Below the pieces are notes generated by a model. That model searched no databases. It saw only the letters and a list, made by a program, of their open reading frames with translations, and was not told the origin of the DNA. Position numbers and translations under genes: made by a program. From assembly GCA_040274765.1 (NCBI GenBank), contig JBEMAY010000011.1, positions 1 through 62,648 of the forward strand: a stretch of 62,648 bases of DNA, read 5' to 3'. Below, one piece after another: positions 16,800-25,255 of this stretch (within the stretch, counting starts at the first letter, position 1; every line of letters starts with the position of its first letter). The stretch comes from Psychrobacillus sp040274765. GTDB lineage: Bacteria > Bacillota > Bacilli > Bacillales_A > Planococcaceae.

Positions 16800-17183
16800 A
16801 TGGAAAGAACTAACAAAAAGGAGAAAAAAGATATTGCACCATGGGGGATTGAATACAAGGAAACAGGTAAGTTGATCGGAACTATTGACTTTGTCAATTG
16901 GCATATAAAACATAACAGCGCTGAAATCGGATATGTTCTTTCCCGTGAATATTGGGGCAAAGGATTAACTACTGAGGCAGCAAGGGAGCTAATCCATTTT
17001 GGCTTTAACCACATGGACTTAATACGCATACAAGCTAGATGCTTTGTGGAGAATGTCGGCTCCTCGCGTGTGATGAAGAAAATAGGGATGTTCTATGAGG
17101 GCACTCTGAGAAAAGGGATGAAAGTAAAAGGGAATCATGAAGATTTGAAGATTTACTCCATTTTAAAAGAGGATTTTTCTTAA
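16800..17183 (+). pseudogene. 5'-truncated GNAT acetyltransferase (RimJ/RimL type)
   Basis: The 127 codons start at the centre of a RimJ/RimL-like domain (APWGIEYKETGKLIGTIDF). They continue intact through YWGKGLTTEAARELIHFGF, the acetyl-CoA-binding loop, to NVGSSRVMKKIGMFYEGTLR at the end. Family members are about 170-180 residues and have an N-terminal strand and helix (LILRPL...) that is absent here. The ATG at 16800 has no ribosome-binding site, an in-frame stop lies 15 bp upstream, and the region abuts the HAD gene start. Most likely a deletion remnant; translation as a short protein is possible but would lack part of the fold. Confidence 0.6.
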
Positions 17184-17200
17184 GATCACGCTTAACTATT

Positions 17201-17236
17201 AAAGGAGAGGCATGAAATTAAGATGCCTCTCCTTTA
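17201..17236 (+). terminator. Bidirectional terminator
   Basis: A 13-bp perfect stem, AAAGGAGAGGCAT/ATGCCTCTCCTTT, with A- and T-flanks, between the GNAT remnant and the convergent ATP-grasp gene. Confidence 0.9.
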
Positions 17237-17250
17237 TTTATTCGTTGTAG

Positions 17251-17279
17251 CTATGTTAAAGTGATATGTTTGATTTTGA
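17251..17279 (+). repeat. Solitary copy of the GTTAAAG...TTGATTTTGA repeat end
   Basis: CTATGTTAAAGTGATATG followed by TTTGATTTTGA resembles the left ends at 9582 and 60358, but no inverted partner is visible. Possibly the remnant of an excised or decayed element. Confidence 0.4.
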
Positions 17280-17308
17280 TAAAAGTTGCTCACAAATTAA
17301 CCAAAGCC

Positions 17309-18256
17309 TTAGTTAAACGCTTTTAAGCTCTCTAGAGTAGCCCCTAGAAACTTAGCAAGCTCTAGCATTCCATACTTTCCAGCCTTTTCTTCGGCTTCTG
17401 CATTATAATTCGTGTTAGTGTTTACATCATATGTGTAGACTTCACCGTTACTATCTCGAATGAATTCAATACCAGCAACATCTATTTGGTTTTGTTGAAG
17501 GAAGGCCTCATATTTTGCAATCCATCCTTCTTCTAAATCCTCCCGAATCTCAAACTTAGGACTCACCGTTGGCTCTTCTCCCACTGGACAGAAGGCATCG
17601 CCAATTTGACAGGAGTCAGCCGGACAAAGTTCAAAGCCCTCTGAAGTGTCTACTCTAACAGCATATAAGTACTTCCCTCCGACAAACTCTGCTCTTGTAA
17701 TATATGATTCTGGAGATTGGATATATTCTTGAATTAATGTAATACCATCTACCGGTTCTTCAAACATTGGACCATATAGGTATTCCTTTAATGCATCGAC
17801 GGTTTGGAATAATTGAACCCCTAGTCCTTTTCCTGCTCTATTATGTTTAGTTATAAAAGGTACGACTCCTAATTTCTCTGCCGCAGAAACAATGTGTTCC
17901 TTACCAACTGCAGCAATTGTTTTAGGTGTTCGAATTCCACTTGCCTCTAACGATGCATATTGATTAATTTTACTCAACTCTAAGCTGAGTGCCTTTGTTC
18001 CATTAAAAACTGTTCTTCCATGATGCTCTAGCCATGTAAGCATTCCACCTGCTAATTCAGGCGCATATCTATGACCTCTAGTATGAGAAGATGCACTCAT
18101 GCGGTTGTAAAACACACCATTTGGTGGTTCAACCGTTAAATCCACAATTCCTTGGTCTAAATGCCAACTTTCATAAGGTAGGTTAAGTTCCTCTAATCTT
18201 TTTGTTAAATGAATAGTCCACTCATCGTTTTCATGAATAATATAAATTTTCGACAT
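17309..18256 (-). CDS. ATP-grasp ligase (RimK-like)
   Basis: A 315-residue ATP-grasp protein. The N-terminal domain begins SKIYIIHENDEW. The ATP-binding part includes VPFITKHNRAGKGLGVQLF (the Lys and Gly-rich lid), LIQEYIQSPESYITRAEFVGG, and the metal site DVAGIEFIRDSNGEVYTYDVNTNTNYN, whose Glu and Asn/Asp residues hold Mg. Such enzymes join a carboxylate to an amine or thiol. A conserved cysteine pair (ELCPADSCQ) is seen near the middle. The start at 18256 follows GAGGAG; the ATG 18 nt upstream overlaps it. Monocistronic; substrate unknown. Confidence 0.75.
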   Translation of the reverse strand: MSKIYIIHENDEWTIHLTKRLEELNLPYESWHLDQGIVDLTVEPPNGVFYNRMSASSHTRGHRYAPELAGGMLTWLEHHGRTVFNGTKALSLELSKINQYASLEASGIRTPKTIAAVGKEHIVSAAEKLGVVPFITKHNRAGKGLGVQLFQTVDALKEYLYGPMFEEPVDGITLIQEYIQSPESYITRAEFVGGKYLYAVRVDTSEGFELCPADSCQIGDAFCPVGEEPTVSPKFEIREDLEEGWIAKYEAFLQQNQIDVAGIEFIRDSNGEVYTYDVNTNTNYNAEAEEKAGKYGMLELAKFLGATLESLKAFN

Positions 18257-18469
18257 ATGCTTGCATCTCCTCATTATTAATCTATTTAATGTCTAATCAA
18301 GGTTCAGAAAACAAGATTATTATATTATTCATTAGTATATAGCAACTCTATTTCCTAGTAAAACAATTGGTTTTATAAATAAGAAAAATAAAAAAATTCC
18401 TTGAATCTTTAAGTTCTGGATTCTTCTCTCTCAGTGTTCTCCCCTCTACCTCCGTAGCTTTTTGAGACA

Positions 18470-18508
18470 AAATAAAACGTAAAATCAGGAGCGATTTCAC
18501 GTTTTATT
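18470..18508 (-). terminator. Terminator of the catalase gene
   Basis: Minus strand: AAUAAAACGUGAAAUC pairs with GAUUUUACGUUUUAUU, then Ts. Confidence 0.8.
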
Positions 18509-18526
18509 AGGAGGGAATTAATTTTT

Positions 18527-20122
18527 TTAGTATGGATCTGATTCATGACTATTCTCTACTGCTTGCTGTGGAGCTTTCTCCCCATCTACATCACCAAGCG
18601 GGTGCTGACTTGAGCCACCTTTTGGTGCATTTTTCAAGCCTTCTTTGAGAAGTCTTCCATACTCTTCATCTGCTTCCTCTGCCAAGGCAATCATCTTGGC
18701 TTGGATTCTTGGATCACACTTGGATAAATCATTCACTAAATTGGACAATAGCTCCGTTTTTTCCCATTGTTCAAAATTGCGATAAGTCTCACCAGCTTGC
18801 TTAGTATTACTTTGACGATCAATAGATTCTCTAACTAAGTTCCCCTTAATCATCGGGGTATATTCCTTACCGGTTTGCTCTGCCTCATGTAATCCATCTA
18901 AAATAGAAGGCTCATAGTTAATATGAGGGTTTTGGAAAGGTCCTCTATCTAAACGATATGCCATTTGACCACCCGTTTGATTGGTTGCTACACGCTTTTT
19001 CGGTGCATTGATAGGGAGCTGCAGATAGTTAGCTCCTACACGGTGGCGCTGAGTATCGGAATAAGAAAATGTACGACCTTGAAGCATCTTATCGTCTGAG
19101 AAATCTAACCCATCTACTAATACCCCTGTACCAAATGCTGCTTGCTCTACTTCCATGAAATAATCTTGGGGATTACGATTTAACACCATTTTTCCAACTG
19201 GCATCCAAGGAAATTGATCATTCGGCCATAATTTTGTATCGTCTAGCGGGTCGAAATCTAACTCAGGGTGATCACCATCACTCATAATTTGAACGTTTAA
19301 CTCCCACTCAGGGAAATCTCCCTTTTCAATAGCATCATACAAGTCTTGAGTAGCATGATTGAAATTTTTTGCTTGAATTTCTTCTGCTTCTGATTGTGTT
19401 AAATTACGAATTCCTTGCTTAGGCTCCCAGTGATACTTTACGAGAACTGCCTCACCGTCTTTATTTACCCATTTATATGTGTTTACTCCTGAACCTTGCA
19501 TCATTCGATAATTTGCTGGAATGCCCCAAGGCGAATAAATGAAAGTAACCATATGGAAGGACTCCGGAGAGCTTGCACAAAAGTCAAAAAATCTTTCTGC
19601 ATCCTGAATATTTGTAACAGGGTCTGGTTTAAAAGCATGAATCATATCCGGAAACTTCATAGCATCGCGAATAAAGAAAATCTTTAAATTGTTTCCTACT
19701 AAATCCCAGTTGCCATCCTCTGTATAAAACTTAACGGCGAAGCCCCGTGGGTCACGTAATGTTTCCGGTGAATGTCCTCCATGAATAACGGAAGAAAAGC
19801 GCACAAATACAGGGGTTCTTTTTCCTTTTTCCTGGAATAGCTTTGCTCGAGTATACTTTGCGATATTCTCATCTCCAGCCGTTCCGTATGCTTCAAAATA
19901 GCCATGTGCTCCAGCCCCACGTGCATGCACGACCCGTTCAGGAATTCTCTCTCTGTCAAAATGACTTATTTTTTCGATAAAATCATAGTTCTCAAGTGTT
20001 GCTGGACCTCTATTTCCAACCGTTCTGATATTTTGATTGTTTGTAATTGGATGTCCCTGTCTATTGGTCAGGGTATCCTCAGTCTCCCGATTGGTCTTGT
20101 TGTTAGAATGATCTTTTTCCAT
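18527..20122 (-). CDS. Monofunctional haem catalase
   Basis: A 531-residue catalase that dismutates hydrogen peroxide. Key residues seen: active-site His in RVVHARGAGAHGYF, the FVRFSSV segment, the catalytic Asn within WDLVGNNLKIFFIRDAMKFPD, and the haem-ligand Tyr in RTFSYSDTQRHR. The C-terminal 100 residues form a helical region ending in a hydrophilic tail. It has no signal peptide. The length and clade resemble the KatA/KatX group, but which paralogue cannot be settled. The start follows AGGAGGATAAAAG. The amidase-like gene lies 87 bp upstream on the same strand. Confidence 0.93.
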   Translation of the reverse strand: MEKDHSNNKTNRETEDTLTNRQGHPITNNQNIRTVGNRGPATLENYDFIEKISHFDRERIPERVVHARGAGAHGYFEAYGTAGDENIAKYTRAKLFQEKGKRTPVFVRFSSVIHGGHSPETLRDPRGFAVKFYTEDGNWDLVGNNLKIFFIRDAMKFPDMIHAFKPDPVTNIQDAERFFDFCASSPESFHMVTFIYSPWGIPANYRMMQGSGVNTYKWVNKDGEAVLVKYHWEPKQGIRNLTQSEAEEIQAKNFNHATQDLYDAIEKGDFPEWELNVQIMSDGDHPELDFDPLDDTKLWPNDQFPWMPVGKMVLNRNPQDYFMEVEQAAFGTGVLVDGLDFSDDKMLQGRTFSYSDTQRHRVGANYLQLPINAPKKRVATNQTGGQMAYRLDRGPFQNPHINYEPSILDGLHEAEQTGKEYTPMIKGNLVRESIDRQSNTKQAGETYRNFEQWEKTELLSNLVNDLSKCDPRIQAKMIALAEEADEEYGRLLKEGLKNAPKGGSSQHPLGDVDGEKAPQQAVENSHESDPY

Positions 20123-20209
20123 CTTTTATCCTCCTAGCTCAAACTTTACTTCCACTCCATTCTTTCCAAAAGTAAAAGTAAATATTCCAGCAAAGGAAAA
20201 AGGAAGTAG

Positions 20210-20764
20210 TTATAATATGCATTCTTTTCCTATTAAAGTAACCATTTCTTCCTCTATAAAGAATTGTAGCCTGCCTTCATAAATTGGTTGCATGCTAGGA
20301 TATTCAGCAAAGTGATGTGGTTGTATTTGAGAAGGTGTTTCTATATCTATAGATGATTCGTTTAAGATTGTTGCAACAAATTGGGAACAGAAATAGGCGT
20401 TTTCTCTCTGAACATTGAACCGAAGAGCAATTGCTATCAGACCAAGCAAATTATATTTATACCTGTCTTGGCTAGCTTTAAAGGTAAGCACCTTATCACG
20501 CATCCGTTTATATTCGCTCAAAGATACTTTATATTCAAATATAGAACAATTTGCATTTGAAAGTAATCCTACCCGCGCGTCTTCTTGAACAAACCCTCCA
20601 TTGATTGGATTATACCGTCGCTTTCTTCCAAAGCTATACATCTCCTTCAATTTTTCATCAAAGGCAATCGATGCGTGATTTTTGTTTTTGCCTGTATATA
20701 ATCCTATCACCTTAGAAAACCACGTACCCGAATCGGTCAATACAATATACACCGCTCTCTCCAT
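20210..20764 (-). CDS. Permuted papain-like (YiiX/NlpC-P60 related) protein
   Basis: A 184-residue soluble protein. NKNHASIAFDEKLKEMYSFG carries a His and AYFCSQFVATIL a Cys, the permuted His-then-Cys order of the YiiX/YebB-like amidase/peptidase group. No signal peptide is seen once the start is placed at ATG 20764 (GTGGG just upstream); a longer reading frame adds 48 residues without a good ribosome-binding site. It may form an operon with the catalase, 87 bp downstream. Catalytic activity is not established for this group in Bacillus; the substrate is unknown. Confidence 0.6.
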   Translation of the reverse strand: MERAVYIVLTDSGTWFSKVIGLYTGKNKNHASIAFDEKLKEMYSFGRKRRYNPINGGFVQEDARVGLLSNANCSIFEYKVSLSEYKRMRDKVLTFKASQDRYKYNLLGLIAIALRFNVQRENAYFCSQFVATILNESSIDIETPSQIQPHHFAEYPSMQPIYEGRLQFFIEEEMVTLIGKECIL

Positions 20765-21146
20765 CTTCCCACCCCACGAACCATGCTTCTTTTCCATATC
20801 ATCTCTTAACAAGAAAATAATCAGAAGAGACTGGGGATTGAAAAGAACTAAGACCTGAGACGTATTCTTATAAATGTTTTTAAAAAAGGATAACTTAATC
20901 CTCTGCACAAACCCATAAATTCCATTAATTAGACAAAAATTAACCCAAATACTATTTATTATTGTAATAAATTAAATAATTTGCTCTCTTAAATAGACAT
21001 TTTCATTGGTTCTGTTGTGTAGGTAGTCGATTCTCATATTATTAATGATTGAAGAGAAAAATATTTACTGATAAAATTCTTTCGTTACATAGTTCTATAT
21101 GAAATAGTATCGATATAAAATTTTTATCTTATAAAGGAGGATAATA
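20765..21146. other. Divergent intergenic region
   Basis: About 380 bp between the amidase-like gene and the dehydrogenase cluster. It is AT-rich and must carry both promoters. I saw no strong inverted repeat or PerR box. Confidence 0.4.
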
Positions 21147-21404
21147 ATGACTAATTATAATAGAGAAGAACTAGTTCTTTTAAATCAAATATTACTTGCA
21201 TTATTTTTAGTAGCAGATTTTGCCCTGTTTCTTCATTTCTCTAACAGTACTTTCCCTTGGTTTGCATTACTTGGTGCAGGCATTGGTTTAGCTATTATTG
21301 TTCTTTGCTGGGCAGAAAAAGTAAAAATCTATTTCATTGCCAGTTTGCTAGTTTTTACAGGTTTCTTTTTACTAATCTACAATTGGCATTCTATATTCCA
21401 TTAA
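21147..21404 (+). CDS. Small membrane protein (85 aa) leading a dehydrogenase cluster
   Basis: Not recognised as a named family. It has three hydrophobic spans (about residues 10-28, 36-55, 60-80) and no Cys pair for haem. It starts nine nt after AAAGGAGGA and ends 28 bp before the Tat-signal subunit, so it is probably co-transcribed with it. An anchoring or electron-transfer role for the dehydrogenase is inferred from position only. Confidence 0.7.
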   Translation: MTNYNREELVLLNQILLALFLVADFALFLHFSNSTFPWFALLGAGIGLAIIVLCWAEKVKIYFIASLLVFTGFFLLIYNWHSIFH

Positions 21405-21431
21405 GCAAATCATAATAGGGGGTTTACAAAA

Positions 21432-22175
21432 ATGTCAGAACAAGAAAACAAACAAACTTTTTTAGATAAGCGTTCTTCTAGACGGAAGTTCATCAAAAAC
21501 TCTGGACTTACAGTTGGAGGTTTAGTACTAGGTGGTGCACTCGGTAGTTTAGTCGGCGGCAAGACGGAAGCTACACCTCCTGCTGCTTCTACAGCGCATA
21601 AAACTGTAGATTATAGTGAGACTCGTCAGTTTTTTGTTCGTCAAAAGGACTTTGATGCATTGGCAGCTGCTACTGAGCTTATTTATCCAGAGGATGAGCA
21701 TGGACCTGGAGCAATTGCTTTAGGAGTACCATATTTTATTGACAAGGCATTAGCTAGTCCATGGGGAACTAATGCGGATGATTACCGCAAGGGACCATTT
21801 AAGGCTGGTGAGATTCCTTTGGACAACAGTGAAATTTTACTTCAAGGTGTCCGTAAGCTAAACGAGGTTTCTGAGAAACAGCACGATGGAACTTTATTTA
21901 AAGATTTATCAGAGGAACAACAAATTGCGATTTTAACTGCATTCCAAATGGGTGAGGTAGAAATGCAATTCATGAACTCTGCAGTATTCTTCACTAATTT
22001 AAGAACTCTAACACTTCAAGGGTGTTTTGCTGACCCACTATATGGTGGAAACAAAGACATGGCTGGTTGGAAGATGAAAGAATTCCCTGGAGCTCAAATG
22101 TCTTACACTGCCTATTTAGATGAGGAAGAATTCGTTTCAATAGCACCTGTTAGTCTAGGTGGACATCAACACTAA
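21432..22175 (+). CDS. Gluconate 2-dehydrogenase subunit 3 family protein, Tat-exported
   Basis: A 247-residue small subunit of a flavin dehydrogenase. The N-terminus holds a twin-arginine signal, SSRRKFIKNSGLTVGG followed by a hydrophobic Gly/Leu stretch and an Ala/Thr-rich region, so it is exported folded. The body contains YSETRQFFVRQKDFDALAAA and ELIYPEDEHGPGA, typical of the subunit-3 family. The ribosome-binding site is AGGGGGTTTAC. The catalytic partner gene follows after 29 bp (corrected start). In known three-subunit enzymes the third component is a membrane cytochrome c; none is encoded here. Confidence 0.88.
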   Translation: MSEQENKQTFLDKRSSRRKFIKNSGLTVGGLVLGGALGSLVGGKTEATPPAASTAHKTVDYSETRQFFVRQKDFDALAAATELIYPEDEHGPGAIALGVPYFIDKALASPWGTNADDYRKGPFKAGEIPLDNSEILLQGVRKLNEVSEKQHDGTLFKDLSEEQQIAILTAFQMGEVEMQFMNSAVFFTNLRTLTLQGCFADPLYGGNKDMAGWKMKEFPGAQMSYTAYLDEEEFVSIAPVSLGGHQH

Positions 22176-22204
22176 GCAATTTAAAAATGGAGGTTACTAA
22201 GGTT

Positions 22205-23947
22205 ATGGTTACAAAATTACCAAAAGTAGATGTTGTAACAACTGGTATGGGTTGGACTGGCGGAATAGTTGCTGCTGAGCTGACTAAAGCTGGTTATCAA
22301 GTAGTTGGTCTTGAACGTGGAGTTGAAAGATCTATTGAAGATTATCTTCATGGACACGATGAGCTAAAATACAATGTACGTAAAGAACTAATGCAAAAAC
22401 TAAATAAAGATACAATTACTTTCAGAAACACATTAAATGATGAGGCAACTCCAGTCCGCAGTGAAAACGCGCTAGTTGTAGGTACTGGTACTGGCGGCGG
22501 TGGTGCTCACTGGGGCGGTCAAACGTATCGTTACTTCCCATATGACTTTGAAATTCGCAGTAAGACAATTGAAAAGTACGGAGAAGGTAAAATCGGGAAA
22601 GATGTAACTATCCAAGATTGGGGTCTTACTTACGATGAAATAGAGCCATACTACTCTAAGTTTGAACAAATGGCTGGTATCTCTGGGGAAGTGGATCCTA
22701 TGGCAGGTCCACGATCTATTGATTACCCTACCCCACCTTTAAAGAAACTTAAGCAAATGAAAATGTTCCATGAGGCAGCAGAAAAGCTTGGTTGCCATCC
22801 GTTTGTAGTTCCTACAGCAAATGTATCAGAAACATATGTAAATCCTGATGGAGAACAACTAAACGCTTGTCAATATTGCGCATTCTGTGGTAACTATGGT
22901 TGTGAATACGGGGCTAAAGCAGATCCGATTGTTACTGTAATTCCTACAGCTAAGAAGACAGGTAACTTTGAATTACGCACTCACTCTTTAGTTACTCGTG
23001 TACTATATGAAAATGGAAAAGCAACAGGTGTGTTGTACAAAGATATTAGAACTGGTGAAGTATTTGAGCAACCAGCTGATATTGTTGCTTTAACAAGCTA
23101 TACCTTTAATAACGTCCGTCTACTTCTATTATCTGGAATAGGACAACCTTATAATCCTAAAACAGGTACTGGAGTAATCGGGAAAAACTATACAGATCAT
23201 CATACAATTACCGGAGCAATCGGTTACTTTGAAAAAGAAAAATTCAATAGTTTCATTGGAACAGGTTCATTAGGTTCAGCATTTAACGATTTCAATGCCG
23301 ATAACTTCGATCATAGTGATGTCGATTTTATCCATGGTGGTCAAGTAGAGATGCATTTATTTGGAAACGAACCAATTGCGAACAATCCAGCTCCTTTTGG
23401 AACACCAACTTGGGGTAAAGAATTCAAGAAAAACTCATTACATTACTACCATAGAAATGTGTCAGTTGTTTCACAAAGAGCTATTTTACCGCATAAGGAA
23501 CATTACTTAGACTTAGATCCTGTATATAAAGATGATAATGGAGATCCATTGATCCGTGTTACATTCGACTATACAGCAGAAGACCACAAGCGTAACGAAT
23601 TCCTTGTAGAAAAATGTGCTGAGGTAGTAAAAGAAATGGGCGCTGATATAATAGACGTTATCCCAATGGCAGAACATTTCGGTGGAAGATTCACATTCCA
23701 ACATGATGCTGGTGGAGCAATTATGGGTGAAAATCCAGAAACGTCTGCAGTAAATAATTATCTTCAAATGTGGGATGCAGAAAACTTATTTGTATGTGGA
23801 GCATCTGCTTTCCCTCACTTTGGACCTACTAATCCAACACCAACTGCTGCTGCACTTACGTATAGAGCAACAGAAGGTATGATTAAATACCTTAAAAATG
23901 GTGGCGGACAATTAGTAGTAGCGAAAAAAGAAAAAGAATTAGTGTAA
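22205..23947 (+). CDS. GMC-family FAD oxidoreductase (dehydrogenase large subunit)
   Basis: A 580-residue flavoprotein that oxidises sugar, sugar-acid or alcohol substrates. The FAD dinucleotide motif is VVTTGMGWTGGIVAAEL, the GMC segment is GTGTGGGGAHWGGQT, and the C-terminal active site is ASAFPHFGPTNPTPTAAA. Cysteines at residues 222, 225, 228 and 233 (CQYCAFCGNYGC) resemble the [3Fe-4S] site of FAD-glucose dehydrogenases. It has no signal peptide, so it probably leaves the cell bound to the Tat-signal subunit. The start is ATG 22205; the ATG at 22187 lies within the GGAGG. Natural substrate not determinable. Confidence 0.9.
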   Translation: MVTKLPKVDVVTTGMGWTGGIVAAELTKAGYQVVGLERGVERSIEDYLHGHDELKYNVRKELMQKLNKDTITFRNTLNDEATPVRSENALVVGTGTGGGGAHWGGQTYRYFPYDFEIRSKTIEKYGEGKIGKDVTIQDWGLTYDEIEPYYSKFEQMAGISGEVDPMAGPRSIDYPTPPLKKLKQMKMFHEAAEKLGCHPFVVPTANVSETYVNPDGEQLNACQYCAFCGNYGCEYGAKADPIVTVIPTAKKTGNFELRTHSLVTRVLYENGKATGVLYKDIRTGEVFEQPADIVALTSYTFNNVRLLLLSGIGQPYNPKTGTGVIGKNYTDHHTITGAIGYFEKEKFNSFIGTGSLGSAFNDFNADNFDHSDVDFIHGGQVEMHLFGNEPIANNPAPFGTPTWGKEFKKNSLHYYHRNVSVVSQRAILPHKEHYLDLDPVYKDDNGDPLIRVTFDYTAEDHKRNEFLVEKCAEVVKEMGADIIDVIPMAEHFGGRFTFQHDAGGAIMGENPETSAVNNYLQMWDAENLFVCGASAFPHFGPTNPTPTAAALTYRATEGMIKYLKNGGGQLVVAKKEKELV

Positions 23948-24057
23948 TCTCTATATAGATTAGTCAACGAATCTAAGCTAGGGAAGACCATTTTCTGTAA
24001 TGATATGTTATAGTAAACGTGCACGGTCATTCTAATTACAGACAAGGAGGAAACAAT

Positions 24058-24258
24058 ATGCCAAATATAGGTATCCCGGGTCTAATACTAGTTTTAATTA
24101 TTGCTCTAGTAATCTTTGGTCCTTCCAAACTACCTCAATTAGGTAGAGCAGTTGGTCAAACCTTAAAAGAATTTAAAACTTCTACGAGAGATATCATCAA
24201 TGACGAAGATAAAGATGATAAAAAACTTGTGGACTCTGAAAAAGAAAAACAAATATAA
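24058..24258 (+). CDS. tatA: Twin-arginine translocase subunit TatA
   Basis: A 66-residue TatA: one N-terminal membrane helix (PGLILVLIIALVIF), the GPSKLPQLGRAVGQ hinge and amphipathic helix, and an acidic/basic tail. Start is ATG 24058, seven nt after AAGGAGG; an ATG 39 nt upstream has no ribosome-binding site. It lies 110 bp after the GMC gene on the same strand and shares its terminator. Because the cluster makes a Tat substrate, this looks like a dedicated translocase component. No tatC is in the window. Confidence 0.93.
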   Translation: MPNIGIPGLILVLIIALVIFGPSKLPQLGRAVGQTLKEFKTSTRDIINDEDKDDKKLVDSEKEKQI

Positions 24259-24268
24259 TATATATTTA

Positions 24269-24313
24269 CAAGAAAGTGGGCTAGTAGATGTAACTACTAA
24301 CCCACTTTCTTTA
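24269..24313 (+). terminator. Terminator of the dehydrogenase-tatA cluster
   Basis: AGAAAGTGGG-CTAGTAG pairs with CTACTAA-CCCACTTTCT, with one bulged base, followed by TT; a very stable stem. Confidence 0.9.
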
Positions 24314-24336
24314 GATTCCTTACGAAACATTTGAAA

Positions 24337-24378
24337 ATAAAAAAGGCACTTTCTGTTCAGGGAGAACGGAAGTGCTGG
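24337..24378 (-). terminator. Terminator of the TetR gene at 24424
   Basis: Minus strand: GCACTTCCGTTC/GAACAGAAAGTGC hairpin followed by six Ts. Confidence 0.75.
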
Positions 24379-24423
24379 CTCTTATTATTAAATAACTATT
24401 AGAATTTTAGTGTTCCTTACATC

Positions 24424-25035
24424 TCATTCTTTAATTGCAGGTTTTTCAAACTTAAAGGCACTTTCTGAAGTTTTAAAGATTTCTAAAAGTGTATCTGCAA
24501 TTTCTTCTGGCGTTTCTATACAGCCCTCTTGTAGCCATTCTATAATCACTCCGTATGACCCATACATTTTATATGTATTGAAGTGTTTAATCCCAATGAC
24601 CTCATTGGACTCATTTAGATAGGTTATACCGTAAAATATTTCCTTGAATTTATTTAAAAAACACTCTTGAAATCCAGGGATTGAATCTTTCACATATAAA
24701 AGACCATAAACGCTTCTATGATCATATAAATGTTTGAAGAATGCATTTGATGTAGAAATAATTTTGTGATAATCTACAACAGCAGTTCCTAAGAACGGGC
24801 TGTGAAAAGCATATTCTAAATCCTTTAAAGTTTCTAGCACTAGCTCCTCCGCAAGATCCTCTTTATCCTTATAATATATATAAAATGTACTTCGATTGTA
24901 GTCTGCTCTTTCCACTACATCTGTAATCGTTACATTTTTATAACCTTTTTCTTTCACCAATTCTATGAAATGAGACTTGAAAATATTTTTTGTTCTTCTG
25001 ACTCTTCTATCAACTGTGCTATTTTCAATATTCAC
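24424..25035 (-). CDS. TetR/AcrR-family transcriptional regulator
   Basis: A 203-residue repressor-type protein. The N-terminal helix-turn-helix reads TKNIFKSHFIELVKEKGY, then VTITDVVERADYNRSTFYIYYKDK. NRSTFYIYYKDKEDL is the TetR recognition-helix region. The C-terminal ligand and dimer domain is not assignable. The start codon is GTG at 25035 behind AAAGGAGAG. It diverges from the DUF817 membrane gene, with a 13-bp palindrome between them, so it may control itself and that gene. Confidence 0.88.
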   Translation of the reverse strand: MNIENSTVDRRVRRTKNIFKSHFIELVKEKGYKNVTITDVVERADYNRSTFYIYYKDKEDLAEELVLETLKDLEYAFHSPFLGTAVVDYHKIISTSNAFFKHLYDHRSVYGLLYVKDSIPGFQECFLNKFKEIFYGITYLNESNEVIGIKHFNTYKMYGSYGVIIEWLQEGCIETPEEIADTLLEIFKTSESAFKFEKPAIKE

Positions 25036-25099
25036 ATATACTCTCCTTTGATTGAACTTACCACTTACTTTAGCTGTTTAGCATAGCTCTAATTCACGA

Positions 25100-25112
25100 G
25101 GTATATTATACC
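25100..25112. promoter_or_regulatory. Palindrome GGTATA-T-TATACC between divergent genes
   Basis: A perfect 6+1+6 palindrome, 65 bp upstream of the TetR start and about 145 bp upstream of DUF817. Candidate operator; it could also simply contain a -10 box. Confidence 0.4.
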
Positions 25113-25255
25113 CCAACAAACTCTTTTTCGGTAGGAATATTTTCTATTTCTTTATTAATGTTATTAGACCATATGTACTAATGCCAATTTAGAAACCTTC
25201 ATTATTTCATTTCGTCTCCTTTTATACAGTTCTTAAACTCTCTTAAGAGGAGGTA

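Noticed and set aside
16721..17029. An N-terminal extension of the HAD phosphatase
   Set aside because: It overlaps the GNAT remnant antisense, and the canonical FDLDGT start follows a GAGGGGG site at 16720.
21147..24258. Gluconate dehydrogenase operon with a cytochrome subunit
   Set aside because: No CxxCH motif is encoded here; the cytochrome c remnant at 12368 lies 9 kb away and is not part of the cluster.
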